DNA from: Alphaproteobacteria bacterium
Lineage (GTDB): Bacteria; Pseudomonadota; Alphaproteobacteria; Rhodospirillales; Rhodospirillaceae
Direction: 5' to 3'
NCBI GenBank assembly: GCA_003250275.1
Contig: QKGW01000225.1
Span: forward strand, 1 to 5,413
Length of the DNA stretch: 5,413 bases
In this document: positions 1 to 5,413 of the stretch, one piece after another
Layout of the letters: the number at the start of each line of letters is the position of its first letter
Numbering within the stretch: position 1 is the stretch's first letter
Notes under the pieces: generated by a model
Told to the model about the DNA's origin: nothing
Seen by the model: only the letters and a program-made list of their open reading frames with translations
Database searches by the model: none
Position numbers and translations under genes: made by a program

Positions 1-2363
1 ATGCGCGAGTTCATGCCGGGGAAGAATTCGGCGACGAGGGTGCGCGACAGGCCGACGGCCTCGAAGTTGTAGCCGCCGCGATACGACGAGATCATGCCGA
101 TGCCCATCTTGGACATGATCTTGAGCAGGCCCTGGTCGATCGCGGTGGTGTAGCGCGCGATGCACTCCTCGTAGCTGAGGCCGGGGAACAGGCCGCGGCG
201 GTGACGGTCGGCGATCGCCTCCTGGGTGAGGTAGGCGTTCACCGTGGTCGCGCCGACGCCGATCAGCACCGCGAAGTAGTGCGGGTCCATCGCCTTGCCG
301 CAACGCACGTTGAGCGAGGTGAAGGTGCGCAGGGAGTTGCGGACGAGGTGCGAGTGCACCGCGCCGACGGCGAGGATCATCGGGATCGGCGCGCGCGTCT
401 CGGAGACGCCCTTGTCGGAGAGGATGATGTGCACGCAGCCGCCGCGCACCGCGTCCTCAGCCTCACGCTGGATCCGGGTGATCGCCTCGCGCAGGGCGTT
501 GACGCCGGCCTCGGGAACGAAGGTGACGTCGATCTCGTAGGCGGTGTCGCCCATGTAGTCGCGCATCGCGTCGAACTCGGTGTTCGAGAGCACCGGGCTG
601 TCGAGCTGCAGCAGGTTACACTGGCTCTCGTCCTCGGCGAGGATGTTGCCGAGGTTGCCGAGGCGGGTCTTGAGCGACATCACGCGGGTTTCGCGCAGGC
701 TGTCGATCGGCGGATTGGTGACCTGCGAGAAGTTCTGGCGGAAGAAGTGGTGCAGGCCGCGGTAGTTCGACGACAGCACCGCGAGCGGGGTGTCGTCGCC
801 CATCGAGCCGACCGCTTCCTTGGCGTCCTCGACCATCGGCTGAAGGATCAGCTCCATGTCCTCCATCGAGAGGCCGTGGACGAGCTGGCGGCGGCGCAGC
901 TCCTCGGGGGAGAACTCCGGCGCGTCGGCGGTGTCGGTCTTGATCAGATCGTCGATCTGGGTGATCCGCTTCACCCACTCGGTGAACGGCTTCTTCGACG
1001 CGAGCAGGTCCTTGATCTCGCGGTCGTGGAAGAGCTTCCCTTCGGCGAGGTTGACCGCGATCATCTGGCCGGGCCCGATGCGGCCCTTCTCCAGCACGTT
1101 CTCCTCCGGCACCCGCACCATGCCCGCCTCGGAGCCGACGATCAGCAGGCCGTCGGCGGTGACGGTGTAGCGCATCGGGCGCAGGCCGTTGCGGTCCATG
1201 CCCGCGACCACCCACTTGCCGTCGGTCGCGGCGATCGCCGCCGGGCCGTCCCACGGCGCCATGATGGTGTTGAAGTACCAGAACATCGCGCGGTGCGCCT
1301 CGGGCATCGTGGTGTTCTGACCGATCGATTCGGGGATCATCATGCACTTCGCCATCGGCGCGGTGCGGCCGCCGCGGACGAGCAGCTCGAAGACGTTGTC
1401 GAACGCCGCCGAATCCGATCCGCCCGGCTGGATCACCGGCTTCAGGTCGTTGATCGCGCCGCCGAACACGTCCTCGGCCATGCGCGCCTCGTGCGACTTC
1501 ATCCAGTTGACGTTGCCGGCGAGGGTGTTGATCTCGCCGTTGTGGGCGAGCATCCGGAACGGCTGGGCGAGACGCCAGGTCGGGAAGGTGTTGGTCGAGT
1601 AGCGCTGGTGGTAGATCGCGAAGCTCGACACGAAGCGCTCGTCGAGGAGATCCGGATAGAACGCGGTGAGCTGCTCGGCGAGGAACAGGCCCTTGTAGAT
1701 CACCGAGCGGCACGACATCGAGCAGATGTAGAAGTCGGTGATGGTGTTCTGGCGGACCTGGTTCTCGATGCGGCGGCGGATGATGTAGAGATCGCGCTCG
1801 AAGTCGTCCTCGGAGACCTTCTTCGAGTTGACGATCATGATCTGCTCGATCTCGGGGCGGGTGGCGTTCGCCTTGTCGCCGATCACCGAGACGTTCACCG
1901 GCACCTGACGCCAGCCGTAGAGCGAGTAGCCGAACTGCAGCACCTCGTTCTCGACGATCGCGCGGCACGCCTCCTGGGCGTTGAGGTCGGTCTTGGGCAG
2001 GAAGATCATGCCGATCGCGAGGCGGCCCTTCTCCGGCTCGTGGCCGGTGCGGCGGACGTGATCCTTGAAGAAGTCCTGCGGAATCTGCACGTGGATGCCC
2101 GCGCCGTCGCCGGTCTTGCCGTCGGCGTCGACCGCGCCGCGGTGGAACAGCACCTTGAGCGCGCCGATGCCGGCTTCCACCACCTCGCGGCGCGGCTTGC
2201 CGTCGAGGGTGGCGACGAGGCCGACGCCGCAGGCGTCGTGGTCGTCCATCGGATCGATCGCGCCCGCGGCGAGCATCCGCTTGCGGCCCTCTTCGAAACG
2301 GGCAACGAATTCCGCGCCGGTCTCGGCGCCGTTCCAGGCGTTGTGCCAGTCGGTATTGGTCAT
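1..2363 (-). CDS. gltB: Glutamate synthase (NADPH) large (alpha) subunit, N-terminal half, 3' end beyond left edge
   Basis: The alpha subunit of GOGAT hydrolyses glutamine in an N-terminal class II amidotransferase domain and channels ammonia to an FMN/[3Fe-4S] synthase domain, where 2-oxoglutarate becomes glutamate; it is cytosolic. I translated 787 codons from ATG 2363 with no stop to the left edge, about half of the usual ~1500 residues. The catalytic Cys is Cys45 in DDHDACGVG. Arg254 (YHQRYSTN), Asn275-Gly276 (AHNGEINT, oxyanion hole) and Asp317 (PGGSDS) fit the glutamine pocket. The amidotransferase domain spans roughly residues 45-430 and the central domain roughly 490-770. The sequence ends after GLLKIMSKMGIG and MNSR, near the start of the FMN barrel, so FMN and Fe-S residues are not visible. 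In this family the residues before the Cys are removed as a propeptide; 44 residues is on the long side. The start is favoured by a GAGGA ribosome site 8 nt upstream. It lies 11 bp after gltD, very likely cotranscribed. No frameshift was seen. Confidence 0.96.
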   Translation of the reverse strand, partial: MTNTDWHNAWNGAETGAEFVARFEEGRKRMLAAGAIDPMDDHDACGVGLVATLDGKPRREVVEAGIGALKVLFHRGAVDADGKTGDGAGIHVQIPQDFFKDHVRRTGHEPEKGRLAIGMIFLPKTDLNAQEACRAIVENEVLQFGYSLYGWRQVPVNVSVIGDKANATRPEIEQIMIVNSKKVSEDDFERDLYIIRRRIENQVRQNTITDFYICSMSCRSVIYKGLFLAEQLTAFYPDLLDERFVSSFAIYHQRYSTNTFPTWRLAQPFRMLAHNGEINTLAGNVNWMKSHEARMAEDVFGGAINDLKPVIQPGGSDSAAFDNVFELLVRGGRTAPMAKCMMIPESIGQNTTMPEAHRAMFWYFNTIMAPWDGPAAIAATDGKWVVAGMDRNGLRPMRYTVTADGLLIVGSEAGMVRVPEENVLEKGRIGPGQMIAVNLAEGKLFHDREIKDLLASKKPFTEWVKRITQIDDLIKTDTADAPEFSPEELRRRQLVHGLSMEDMELILQPMVEDAKEAVGSMGDDTPLAVLSSNYRGLHHFFRQNFSQVTNPPIDSLRETRVMSLKTRLGNLGNILAEDESQCNLLQLDSPVLSNTEFDAMRDYMGDTAYEIDVTFVPEAGVNALREAITRIQREAEDAVRGGCVHIILSDKGVSETRAPIPMILAVGAVHSHLVRNSLRTFTSLNVRCGKAMDPHYFAVLIGVGATTVNAYLTQEAIADRHRRGLFPGLSYEECIARYTTAIDQGLLKIMSKMGIGMISSYRGGYNFEAVGLSRTLVAEFFPGMNSR

Positions 2364-2371
2364 CGGTCCGT

Positions 2372-2376
2372 TCCTC
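2372..2376 (-). promoter_or_regulatory. Ribosome binding site of gltB overlapping the gltD stop
   Basis: On the minus strand GAGGA precedes the gltB ATG by 8 nt. Its first two bases belong to the TGA stop of gltD. This placement supports ATG 2363 as the start rather than Met30 or Met39, and suggests that termination on gltD and initiation on gltB are coupled, which would help make the two subunits in balanced amounts (inference). Confidence 0.7.
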
Positions 2377-3829
2377 AACCCGCGTTGGCCATGGAGGGCG
2401 TCTCCGCCCCCTGGAGAATGTAATTGTGGACGTGCTGGGCCGCGTCGCGGCCGTCGCGCACCGCCCAGACCACGAGCGACGCACCGCGCACGATGTCGCC
2501 GACCGCGAACACGCCGTCGAGGCTGGTCATCATCGTCGCCGGGTCGATCTTGACGGTGCCCGAGCGGCGCACCGCGAGTTCCGGCTCGCCGAACAGCACC
2601 GGCAGGTCCTCGGCTTCGAAGCCGAGCGCCTCGATCACCATGTCGGCCTCCATCAGCGTCTCCGAGCCGGGCACCGGCGCGGGGCTCTGACGGCCCGAGG
2701 CGTCGGGCAGGCCGAGGTGCATCTTCACCGTGCGCACGCCCGCGACCTTGCCTTCCGGCGTGCCGGTGAGTTCGAGCGGCTGGGTCAGCCAGACGAACTC
2801 GGCGCCCTCCTCGATCGCGTTGTCGACCTCGCGCTGCGAGCCCGGCATGTTGGCGCGGTCGCGGCGGTAGAGGCACTTCACCGAGGTCGCGCCCTGGCGC
2901 ACCGCGGTGCGCAGGCAGTCCATCGCGGTGTCGCCGCCGCCGATCACCACCACCTTCTTGCCCTTGGCGTCGAGGCGGCCGCTGGTGAACGCGGCAACGG
3001 TGTCGCCCATGTTGAGGCGGTTCGAGCAGGTGAGGTATTCGAGCGCGGGGATCACCCCGGTCAGGCTCGCGCCGCAGACGTCGAGCGCGCGCGCCTTGTA
3101 GACGCCGGTGGCGATGACGATCGCGTTGTGGCGGCGGCGCAGCTCCTTGAGGCTGATGTCGCCGCCGACGTCGACGTTCTGGTGGAACACCACGCCCGAG
3201 TCCTCGAAGACCTTCACCCGGCGCGCCACCACGTCCTTCTCCAGCTTGAAGCCGGGGATGCCGTAGGTGAGCAGGCCGCCGGCGCGGTCGTAGCGGTCGT
3301 AGACGTCGACGCGGTAGCCCAGGCGGCGGAGCTGCTCGGCGGCGGCGAGGCCGCCCGGACCGGCGCCGATGATGCCGACCGATTCGGGGCGCTCGACGCG
3401 CGGCGTGAACGGCTTGACCCAGCCCTTCTCGAAGGCGGTGTCGGTGATGTACTTCTCCATCGCGCCGATCGTCACCGCGCCGTGGTCCGACTGTTCGAGC
3501 ACGCACGCGCCCTCGCACAGGCGATCCTGCGGGCAGATGCGGCCGCAGATCTCCGGCAGGGTGTTGGTCGACGACGACACCGCGTAGGCCTCTTCGAGGC
3601 GGCCGGTGGCGGCGAGCATCAGCCAATCCGGGATGTGGTTGTGCACCGGGCAGTGGACGCTGCAGAACGGAATGCCGCACTGCTCGCAGCGGGAGGATTG
3701 TTCGCCCGCGCGGGGGTCGTCGAAACCGCCGTAGATTTCGGCGAAGTCTTCCCGCCGCTCGGCGGCTGCGCGCTTATCGGGGGTGCGGCGGTCCAGCTTC
3801 GTGAATTGAAGCATCTTCTGCTGCGCCAT
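2375..3829 (-). CDS. gltD: Glutamate synthase (NADPH) small (beta) subunit
   Basis: GltD oxidises NADPH on FAD and passes electrons through Fe-S clusters to the FMN site of GltB. The protein is 484 residues, a normal length. Two N-terminal cysteine groups that hold the [4Fe-4S] clusters are present: C48, C51, C56, C60 (CEQCGIPFCSVHC) and C95, C99, C105, C109 (CGRICPQDRLCEGAC). An FAD-binding GxGxxG loop lies at 155-160 (GAGPGG), an NADPH-binding loop at 297-302 (GGGDTA), and the C-terminal FAD contact at 442-452 (AVGDIVRGASL). Start: the frame stays open up to 4021, but the extra 64 codons lie in AT-rich intergenic sequence, and MAQQKMLQF matches the N-terminus I recall for Azospirillum-type GltD, so ATG 3829 is chosen. 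Met6 would also be possible. It is the first gene of the gltD-gltB operon, divergent from uppP. Related FAD/NADPH enzymes (PreT, NfnB types) share this fold, but adjacency to gltB settles the identity. Confidence 0.97.
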   Translation of the reverse strand: MAQQKMLQFTKLDRRTPDKRAAAERREDFAEIYGGFDDPRAGEQSSRCEQCGIPFCSVHCPVHNHIPDWLMLAATGRLEEAYAVSSSTNTLPEICGRICPQDRLCEGACVLEQSDHGAVTIGAMEKYITDTAFEKGWVKPFTPRVERPESVGIIGAGPGGLAAAEQLRRLGYRVDVYDRYDRAGGLLTYGIPGFKLEKDVVARRVKVFEDSGVVFHQNVDVGGDISLKELRRRHNAIVIATGVYKARALDVCGASLTGVIPALEYLTCSNRLNMGDTVAAFTSGRLDAKGKKVVVIGGGDTAMDCLRTAVRQGATSVKCLYRRDRANMPGSQREVDNAIEEGAEFVWLTQPLELTGTPEGKVAGVRTVKMHLGLPDASGRQSPAPVPGSETLMEADMVIEALGFEAEDLPVLFGEPELAVRRSGTVKIDPATMMTSLDGVFAVGDIVRGASLVVWAVRDGRDAAQHVHNYILQGAETPSMANAG

Positions 3830-3838
3830 CCTCTCGGT

Positions 3839-3847
3839 CCCTTTCCT
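3839..3847 (-). promoter_or_regulatory. Probable ribosome binding site of gltD
   Basis: On the minus strand the purine run AGGAAAGGG ends 9 nt before ATG 3829. A second purine run, GAGAGG, directly abuts the ATG and is too close to serve that start; it is 15 nt from Met6, which is too far. The first run therefore supports ATG 3829. Confidence 0.5.
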
Positions 3848-3860
3848 GGCATCACGACGG

Positions 3861-3878
3861 GCTCCGGCATTTCGGAGC
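3861..3878 (-). promoter_or_regulatory. Hairpin in the gltD leader
   Basis: A perfect 6-bp GC-rich inverted repeat, GCTCCG and CGGAGC with a 6-nt spacer, lies 31 bp upstream of the gltD start. If transcription starts near 3890 it would be inside the 5' leader and could form a small stem-loop. No T-run follows it on the minus strand, so it is not an obvious intrinsic terminator. A role in leader stability or control is only a possibility. Confidence 0.35.
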
Positions 3879-3897
3879 GCGATGGGTTCTGCGACAG

Positions 3898-3928
3898 ATA
3901 ATGGAAATTCCGGGGGCTGGCGAGTCAA
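3898..3928 (-). promoter_or_regulatory. Candidate sigma-70-type promoter for gltDB
   Basis: On the minus strand TTGACT (3928-3923; five of six bases match the -35 consensus TTGACA) is followed after 19 nt by CATTAT (3903-3898; four of six match TATAAT). The spacing is 2 nt longer than ideal. Transcription would begin near 3890, giving a leader of about 60 nt before gltD. It was assigned by eye only. Confidence 0.35.
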
Positions 3929-3966
3929 AAAACGCCGATAGGGAAACTTTGCTGACCTATTTCGTT

Positions 3967-3983
3967 CGAAAATTTCGCGCCAG
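3967..3983 (-). promoter_or_regulatory. Weak sigma-54-like element upstream of gltD
   Basis: The minus strand reads CTGGCGCGAAATTTTCG. Against the sigma-54 consensus YTGGCACGRNNNTTGCW it keeps the -24 GG and most other positions, but has three mismatches, including T instead of G in the critical -12 GC. Nitrogen-regulated promoters in proteobacteria often use sigma-54, so the position in front of GOGAT genes is suggestive, yet the damaged -12 box makes the match uncertain. Confidence 0.2.
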
Positions 3984-3998
3984 TTGCAAGTCCGCAAC
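3983..3998. promoter_or_regulatory. Dyad GTTGC-N6-GCAAC, possible operator
   Basis: A perfect 5-bp inverted repeat with a 6-bp spacer sits 154 bp upstream of gltD, directly upstream of the sigma-54-like element as read toward gltD. Its shape (16 bp in all) fits a dimeric regulator site. It does not match the NtrC consensus (GCAC-type arms). A dyad this short can arise by chance. Confidence 0.2.
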
Positions 3999-4010
3999 GC
4001 GGCTCGCAAA

Positions 4011-4036
4011 AAATAGTTCACGTATGTTTACTATTT
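4011..4036. promoter_or_regulatory. Dyad AAATAGT-N12-ACTATTT, possible operator
   Basis: Two perfect 7-bp arms are separated by 12 bp, with arm centres 19 bp apart, close to two helical turns. It lies in the most AT-rich part of the intergenic region, 101 bp before uppP and about 180 bp before gltD. It could be a binding site for a dimeric regulator; by-chance occurrence in AT-rich sequence is also realistic. Confidence 0.22.
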
Positions 4037-4093
4037 CCCGATTGGGCCGCCGACGCCCTCGTGATATGAGGATGCCGTGAAATAGCCGAGAGC

Positions 4094-4141
4094 ATGGTTT
4101 TCCCGCCCGGCCGCCGACAAGAGACTCGAAGCACATCATGA
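4094..4141 (+). CDS. Possible 15-residue upstream reading frame overlapping the uppP start
   Basis: An ATG opens a 15-codon frame (MVFPPGRRQETRSTS) whose TGA stop overlaps the uppP start in an ATGA arrangement, a common layout for translational coupling. The purines just before it (GAGAG) are only about 1 nt from its ATG, so initiation there would be poor. No homology is recognised. It may be accidental. Confidence 0.15.
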   Translation: MVFPPGRRQETRSTS

Positions 4142-4977
4142 CCTGGCTCAACCTGATCGTCCTCGCCGTGGTGCAGGGGATTACCGAATTTCTGCCGATC
4201 AGCTCGTCGGCGCACCTGATCCTGGTGCCCTGCCTCGGCCACTTCCCCGATCAGGGGCTCGACATGGATATCGCGGTTCACGTCGGCACCCTCGGCGCGG
4301 TGATGCTCTACTTCTGGCGCGACGTCTGGCAGATGTTCCTCGGCGTGTGGGCGGCGCTGCGCCTCCGCAGCACCCCGGGCGGACGCCTGGTCCTCGCAGT
4401 GATCGTCGCGACCATCCCGGTGGTGGTCGTCGGCGTGCTGGTGAAGGACGACGTGGCGACGCTCGCGCGCAGCATCGCGGTGCTCGGCTGGACCACCCTG
4501 ATCTTCGGCATCCTGCTCTACGTCGCCGACCGCCTCGGCCTTACCGTGCGGCGGGTCGAGCACCTCAAGCTCTCCGACGCGGCGATCATCGGCCTCGCGC
4601 AGGTGATCGCGTTGATCCCCGGCACCTCGCGCTCGGGCATCACCATGACCGCGGCGCGCGTGCTCGGCTACGAGCGCGGCGAGGCGGCGCGCTTCTCGAT
4701 GCTGATCTCGATCCCGACGATCTTCGGTGCCGGGCTGCTCGCCGCCAAGGATATCGTCGAGGCCAACCAGCCGGTGCTCACCACCGCGGCGCTCTACGGC
4801 GCCGGGCTCGCGTTCGTCACCGCTCTCATCGCGATCGCGCTGCTGATGCGCTGGCTGCGCCACGCGAGCTTCACCGTGTTCGCGGTCTACCGGGTGATCC
4901 TCGGCGTCGGCCTGCTGCTCGCCGCCTACGGCGTGGTGCCCGGCTTCGAGCGCTGCCTCGCCCTCGCCGCCGGCTGA
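4138..4977 (+). CDS. uppP: Undecaprenyl-diphosphatase (UppP/BacA)
   Basis: This integral membrane phosphatase converts undecaprenyl diphosphate to undecaprenyl phosphate, recycling the lipid carrier for peptidoglycan and other envelope polymers; overexpression in other bacteria confers bacitracin resistance. The 279-residue length is typical. Signature 1 is at residues 13-26, QGITEFLPISSSAH, with Glu17, Ser23 and His26 matching the catalytic region; the first acidic position of E. coli is Gln13 here, an accepted variant of the (E/Q)GxxE motif. Signature 2 is PGTSRSG at 161-167, with Arg165 as the phosphate-binding arginine. About eight hydrophobic segments are visible, for example near 45-60, 84-104, 112-131, 148-163, 186-203, 216-238 and 246-266. 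Start: no ATG, GTG or TTG lies between ATG 4138 and the upstream in-frame TAG at 4084, and MTWLNLIVLAVVQG is a usual family N-terminus. The ribosome site is weak (GAAG, 6 nt upstream). It is a single-gene unit closed by the hairpin at 4987. Confidence 0.97.
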   Translation: MTWLNLIVLAVVQGITEFLPISSSAHLILVPCLGHFPDQGLDMDIAVHVGTLGAVMLYFWRDVWQMFLGVWAALRLRSTPGGRLVLAVIVATIPVVVVGVLVKDDVATLARSIAVLGWTTLIFGILLYVADRLGLTVRRVEHLKLSDAAIIGLAQVIALIPGTSRSGITMTAARVLGYERGEAARFSMLISIPTIFGAGLLAAKDIVEANQPVLTTAALYGAGLAFVTALIAIALLMRWLRHASFTVFAVYRVILGVGLLLAAYGVVPGFERCLALAAG

Positions 4978-4986
4978 TCGCCGCAC

Positions 4987-5034
4987 CGCAAACAGAAAAG
5001 CCCCGCTCCTGCGAGCGGGGCTTTTCTGTTTGCG
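4987..5034. terminator. Bidirectional intrinsic terminator between uppP and the NDUFA9-like gene
   Basis: Two perfectly complementary 22-nt arms (4987-5008 and 5013-5034) flank the 4-nt loop CTGC. The GC core (GCCCCGCTC and its complement) is flanked by AAAAG on the left and CTTTTC on the right, so each strand has a short T-rich run after the core. It begins 9 bp after the uppP stop and ends 12 bp before the stop of the minus-strand gene, so it can end transcription from both converging genes. Confidence 0.9.
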
Positions 5035-5046
5035 CCGCGGCGCCGA

Positions 5047-5413
5047 TCACACCGTGCGGGTGATCACCTGGCGATGGTTGCGGCGGAAGCGGTTGAGGTA
5101 GGTCGGCACGATCGTCTCCACCGTGGTCGGCTCGATGCCGAGTTCGGCGAATCCGGGGAAGTTCCCCGAAGCGACGTTGTCGCGCATCATCATCAGCACC
5201 TGATCGCGGGTGAGCAGCGGCTTCGGCATCAACCGCATCAGCGCCGCCTGGAGCTTCGCCATGCCGAAGGTGAGCGGCAGCAGCCAGCGGTCGCGGCGGG
5301 TCTCTTTGAGGGTCAGTTCCATGATCTCGCGCATGGTGTAGACGTGCGGCCCGGCGAGTTCGAAAATCTTGCCGCCCTGGGTCTCGCCTTCGAGCGCCGC
5401 GACGATCGCGTCG
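5047..5413 (-). CDS. NDUFA9-like NAD(P)-binding protein (atypical short-chain dehydrogenase), C-terminal part, 5' end beyond right edge
   Basis: The frame is open from the right edge to TGA at 5049-5047, giving 121 C-terminal residues. The true start is outside the window; the Met codon at 5334 is internal, because the family-like segment KIFELAGPHVYT runs directly before it. The pattern FELAGPHVYTMREIMEL, then PKPLLTRDQVLMMMRDN, then LGIEPTTVETIVPTYL matches, from memory, the C-terminal region of bacterial proteins annotated as complex I NDUFA9 subunit family, atypical extended SDRs with an N-terminal Rossmann fold. That N-terminal nucleotide-binding part is not in the window. In mitochondria NDUFA9 is an accessory subunit of NADH dehydrogenase; whether the bacterial homologue binds complex I is not shown here, and it could act as an epimerase- or reductase-like protein. 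It converges on uppP, with the shared terminator between them. Confidence 0.8.
   Translation of the reverse strand, partial: DAIVAALEGETQGGKIFELAGPHVYTMREIMELTLKETRRDRWLLPLTFGMAKLQAALMRLMPKPLLTRDQVLMMMRDNVASGNFPGFAELGIEPTTVETIVPTYLNRFRRNHRQVITRTV

Larger units (their letters stand above)
3830..4137. other. Divergent intergenic region between gltD and uppP
   Basis: This 308-bp stretch separates two divergently read genes and must hold both promoters. Its middle (about 3885-4040) is clearly richer in A/T than the flanking genes, with runs such as CAAAAAACG and GCAAAAAATAG. It contains no convincing protein gene. Three short perfect dyads (3861-3878, 3983-3998, 4011-4036) and candidate sigma-factor elements facing gltD are listed separately. 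For uppP I find no plus-strand -35/-10 pair that I would defend; the best -10-like hexamer is TACTAT at 4030-4035, with no good -35 partner. Confidence 0.8.

Noticed and set aside
201..2423. A 740-codon open frame on the plus strand opposite gltB
   Set aside because: It is antisense to a well-supported gltB. Its translation is rich in Arg, Val, Asp, His, Ala and Glu without domain motifs, typical of the reverse complement of G/C-ending codons.
616..2484. A 622-codon minus-strand frame overlapping gltB and the end of gltD
   Set aside because: It is out of frame with both genes and is Arg/Pro-rich low-complexity sequence, while the gltB frame shows family motifs throughout the same stretch.
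3619..3870. An 83-codon minus-strand frame starting in the gltD leader and overlapping gltD
   Set aside because: It is out of frame with gltD, most of it lies inside the gltD coding region, and its Ser/Arg/Pro-rich product looks like a frame shadow.
2426..3901. A 491-codon plus-strand frame opposite gltD
   Set aside because: It is an antisense shadow of gltD with the same Arg/His/Asp/Val/Ala bias and no recognisable domain.
3830..4021. A 64-codon N-terminal extension of gltD to ATG 4021
   Set aside because: The extra segment lies in AT-rich intergenic DNA with candidate promoter elements and does not resemble any GltD N-terminus. The start at 3829 has the expected family sequence.
3957..4151. 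A 64-codon minus-strand frame in the intergenic region
   Set aside because: It overlaps the uppP start on the opposite strand, lacks a clear ribosome site and the codon bias of the neighbouring genes, and has no recognisable motif.
4174..4176. Gln13 in UppP where E. coli has a catalytic-region Glu
   Set aside because: The first motif of the family is (E/Q)GxxE, so Gln is a normal variant and not a sign of lost function.
4018..4986. A 322-codon minus-strand frame opposite uppP
   Set aside because: It is an antisense shadow, highly charged (Glu, Arg, Asp, His), whereas uppP on the plus strand shows both family signatures.
1..5413. Search for a novel system, mobile element, CRISPR array or RNA gene
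   Set aside because: Apart from the short dyads and terminator listed, I saw no direct repeats, transposase motifs, attachment-site-like duplications or tRNA/rRNA-like sequence. The genes are recognisable housekeeping families with uniform base use.

Overview
The window is GC-rich (by eye about two thirds G+C, with G/C-ending codons throughout) and carries ordinary chromosomal housekeeping genes. The protein sequences look alphaproteobacterial, probably Rhodospirillales-like. The evidence is an Azospirillum-type glutamate synthase beta subunit and an undecaprenyl-diphosphatase gene that converges on an NDUFA9-type NAD(P)-binding protein gene. The lineage is my inference from family resemblance; no search was run.

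Layout. Positions 1-2363 (minus strand) hold the N-terminal half of gltB, the large subunit of NADPH-dependent glutamate synthase; its 3' half lies beyond the left edge. Positions 2375-3829 (minus) hold the complete gltD small subunit, 11 bp upstream of gltB, so the operon reads gltD then gltB. Positions 3830-4137 are a 308-bp divergent intergenic region, AT-rich compared with the genes, with candidate promoter elements and several short dyads. Positions 4138-4977 (plus) hold a complete uppP/bacA. Positions 4987-5034 are a perfect 22-bp-stem hairpin that can act as a terminator in both directions. Positions 5047-5413 (minus) hold the C-terminal 121 codons of an NDUFA9-like atypical short-chain dehydrogenase/reductase, open at the right edge.

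How the genes work together. GltB and GltD form one enzyme that turns glutamine plus 2-oxoglutarate into two glutamates, with NADPH electrons entering through GltD; it is the GOGAT half of the GS-GOGAT ammonia assimilation cycle. UppP is a separate function, recycling the C55 lipid carrier of cell wall synthesis. The NDUFA9-like gene has no evident pathway link to either. Several long open frames opposite gltB, gltD and uppP are antisense shadows produced by high-GC codon use.

I see no mobile element, CRISPR array, tRNA, rRNA or novel defence-type system. What is worth a second look is regulatory: the gltD/uppP intergenic region, the small reading frame overlapping the uppP start, and the bidirectional terminator.
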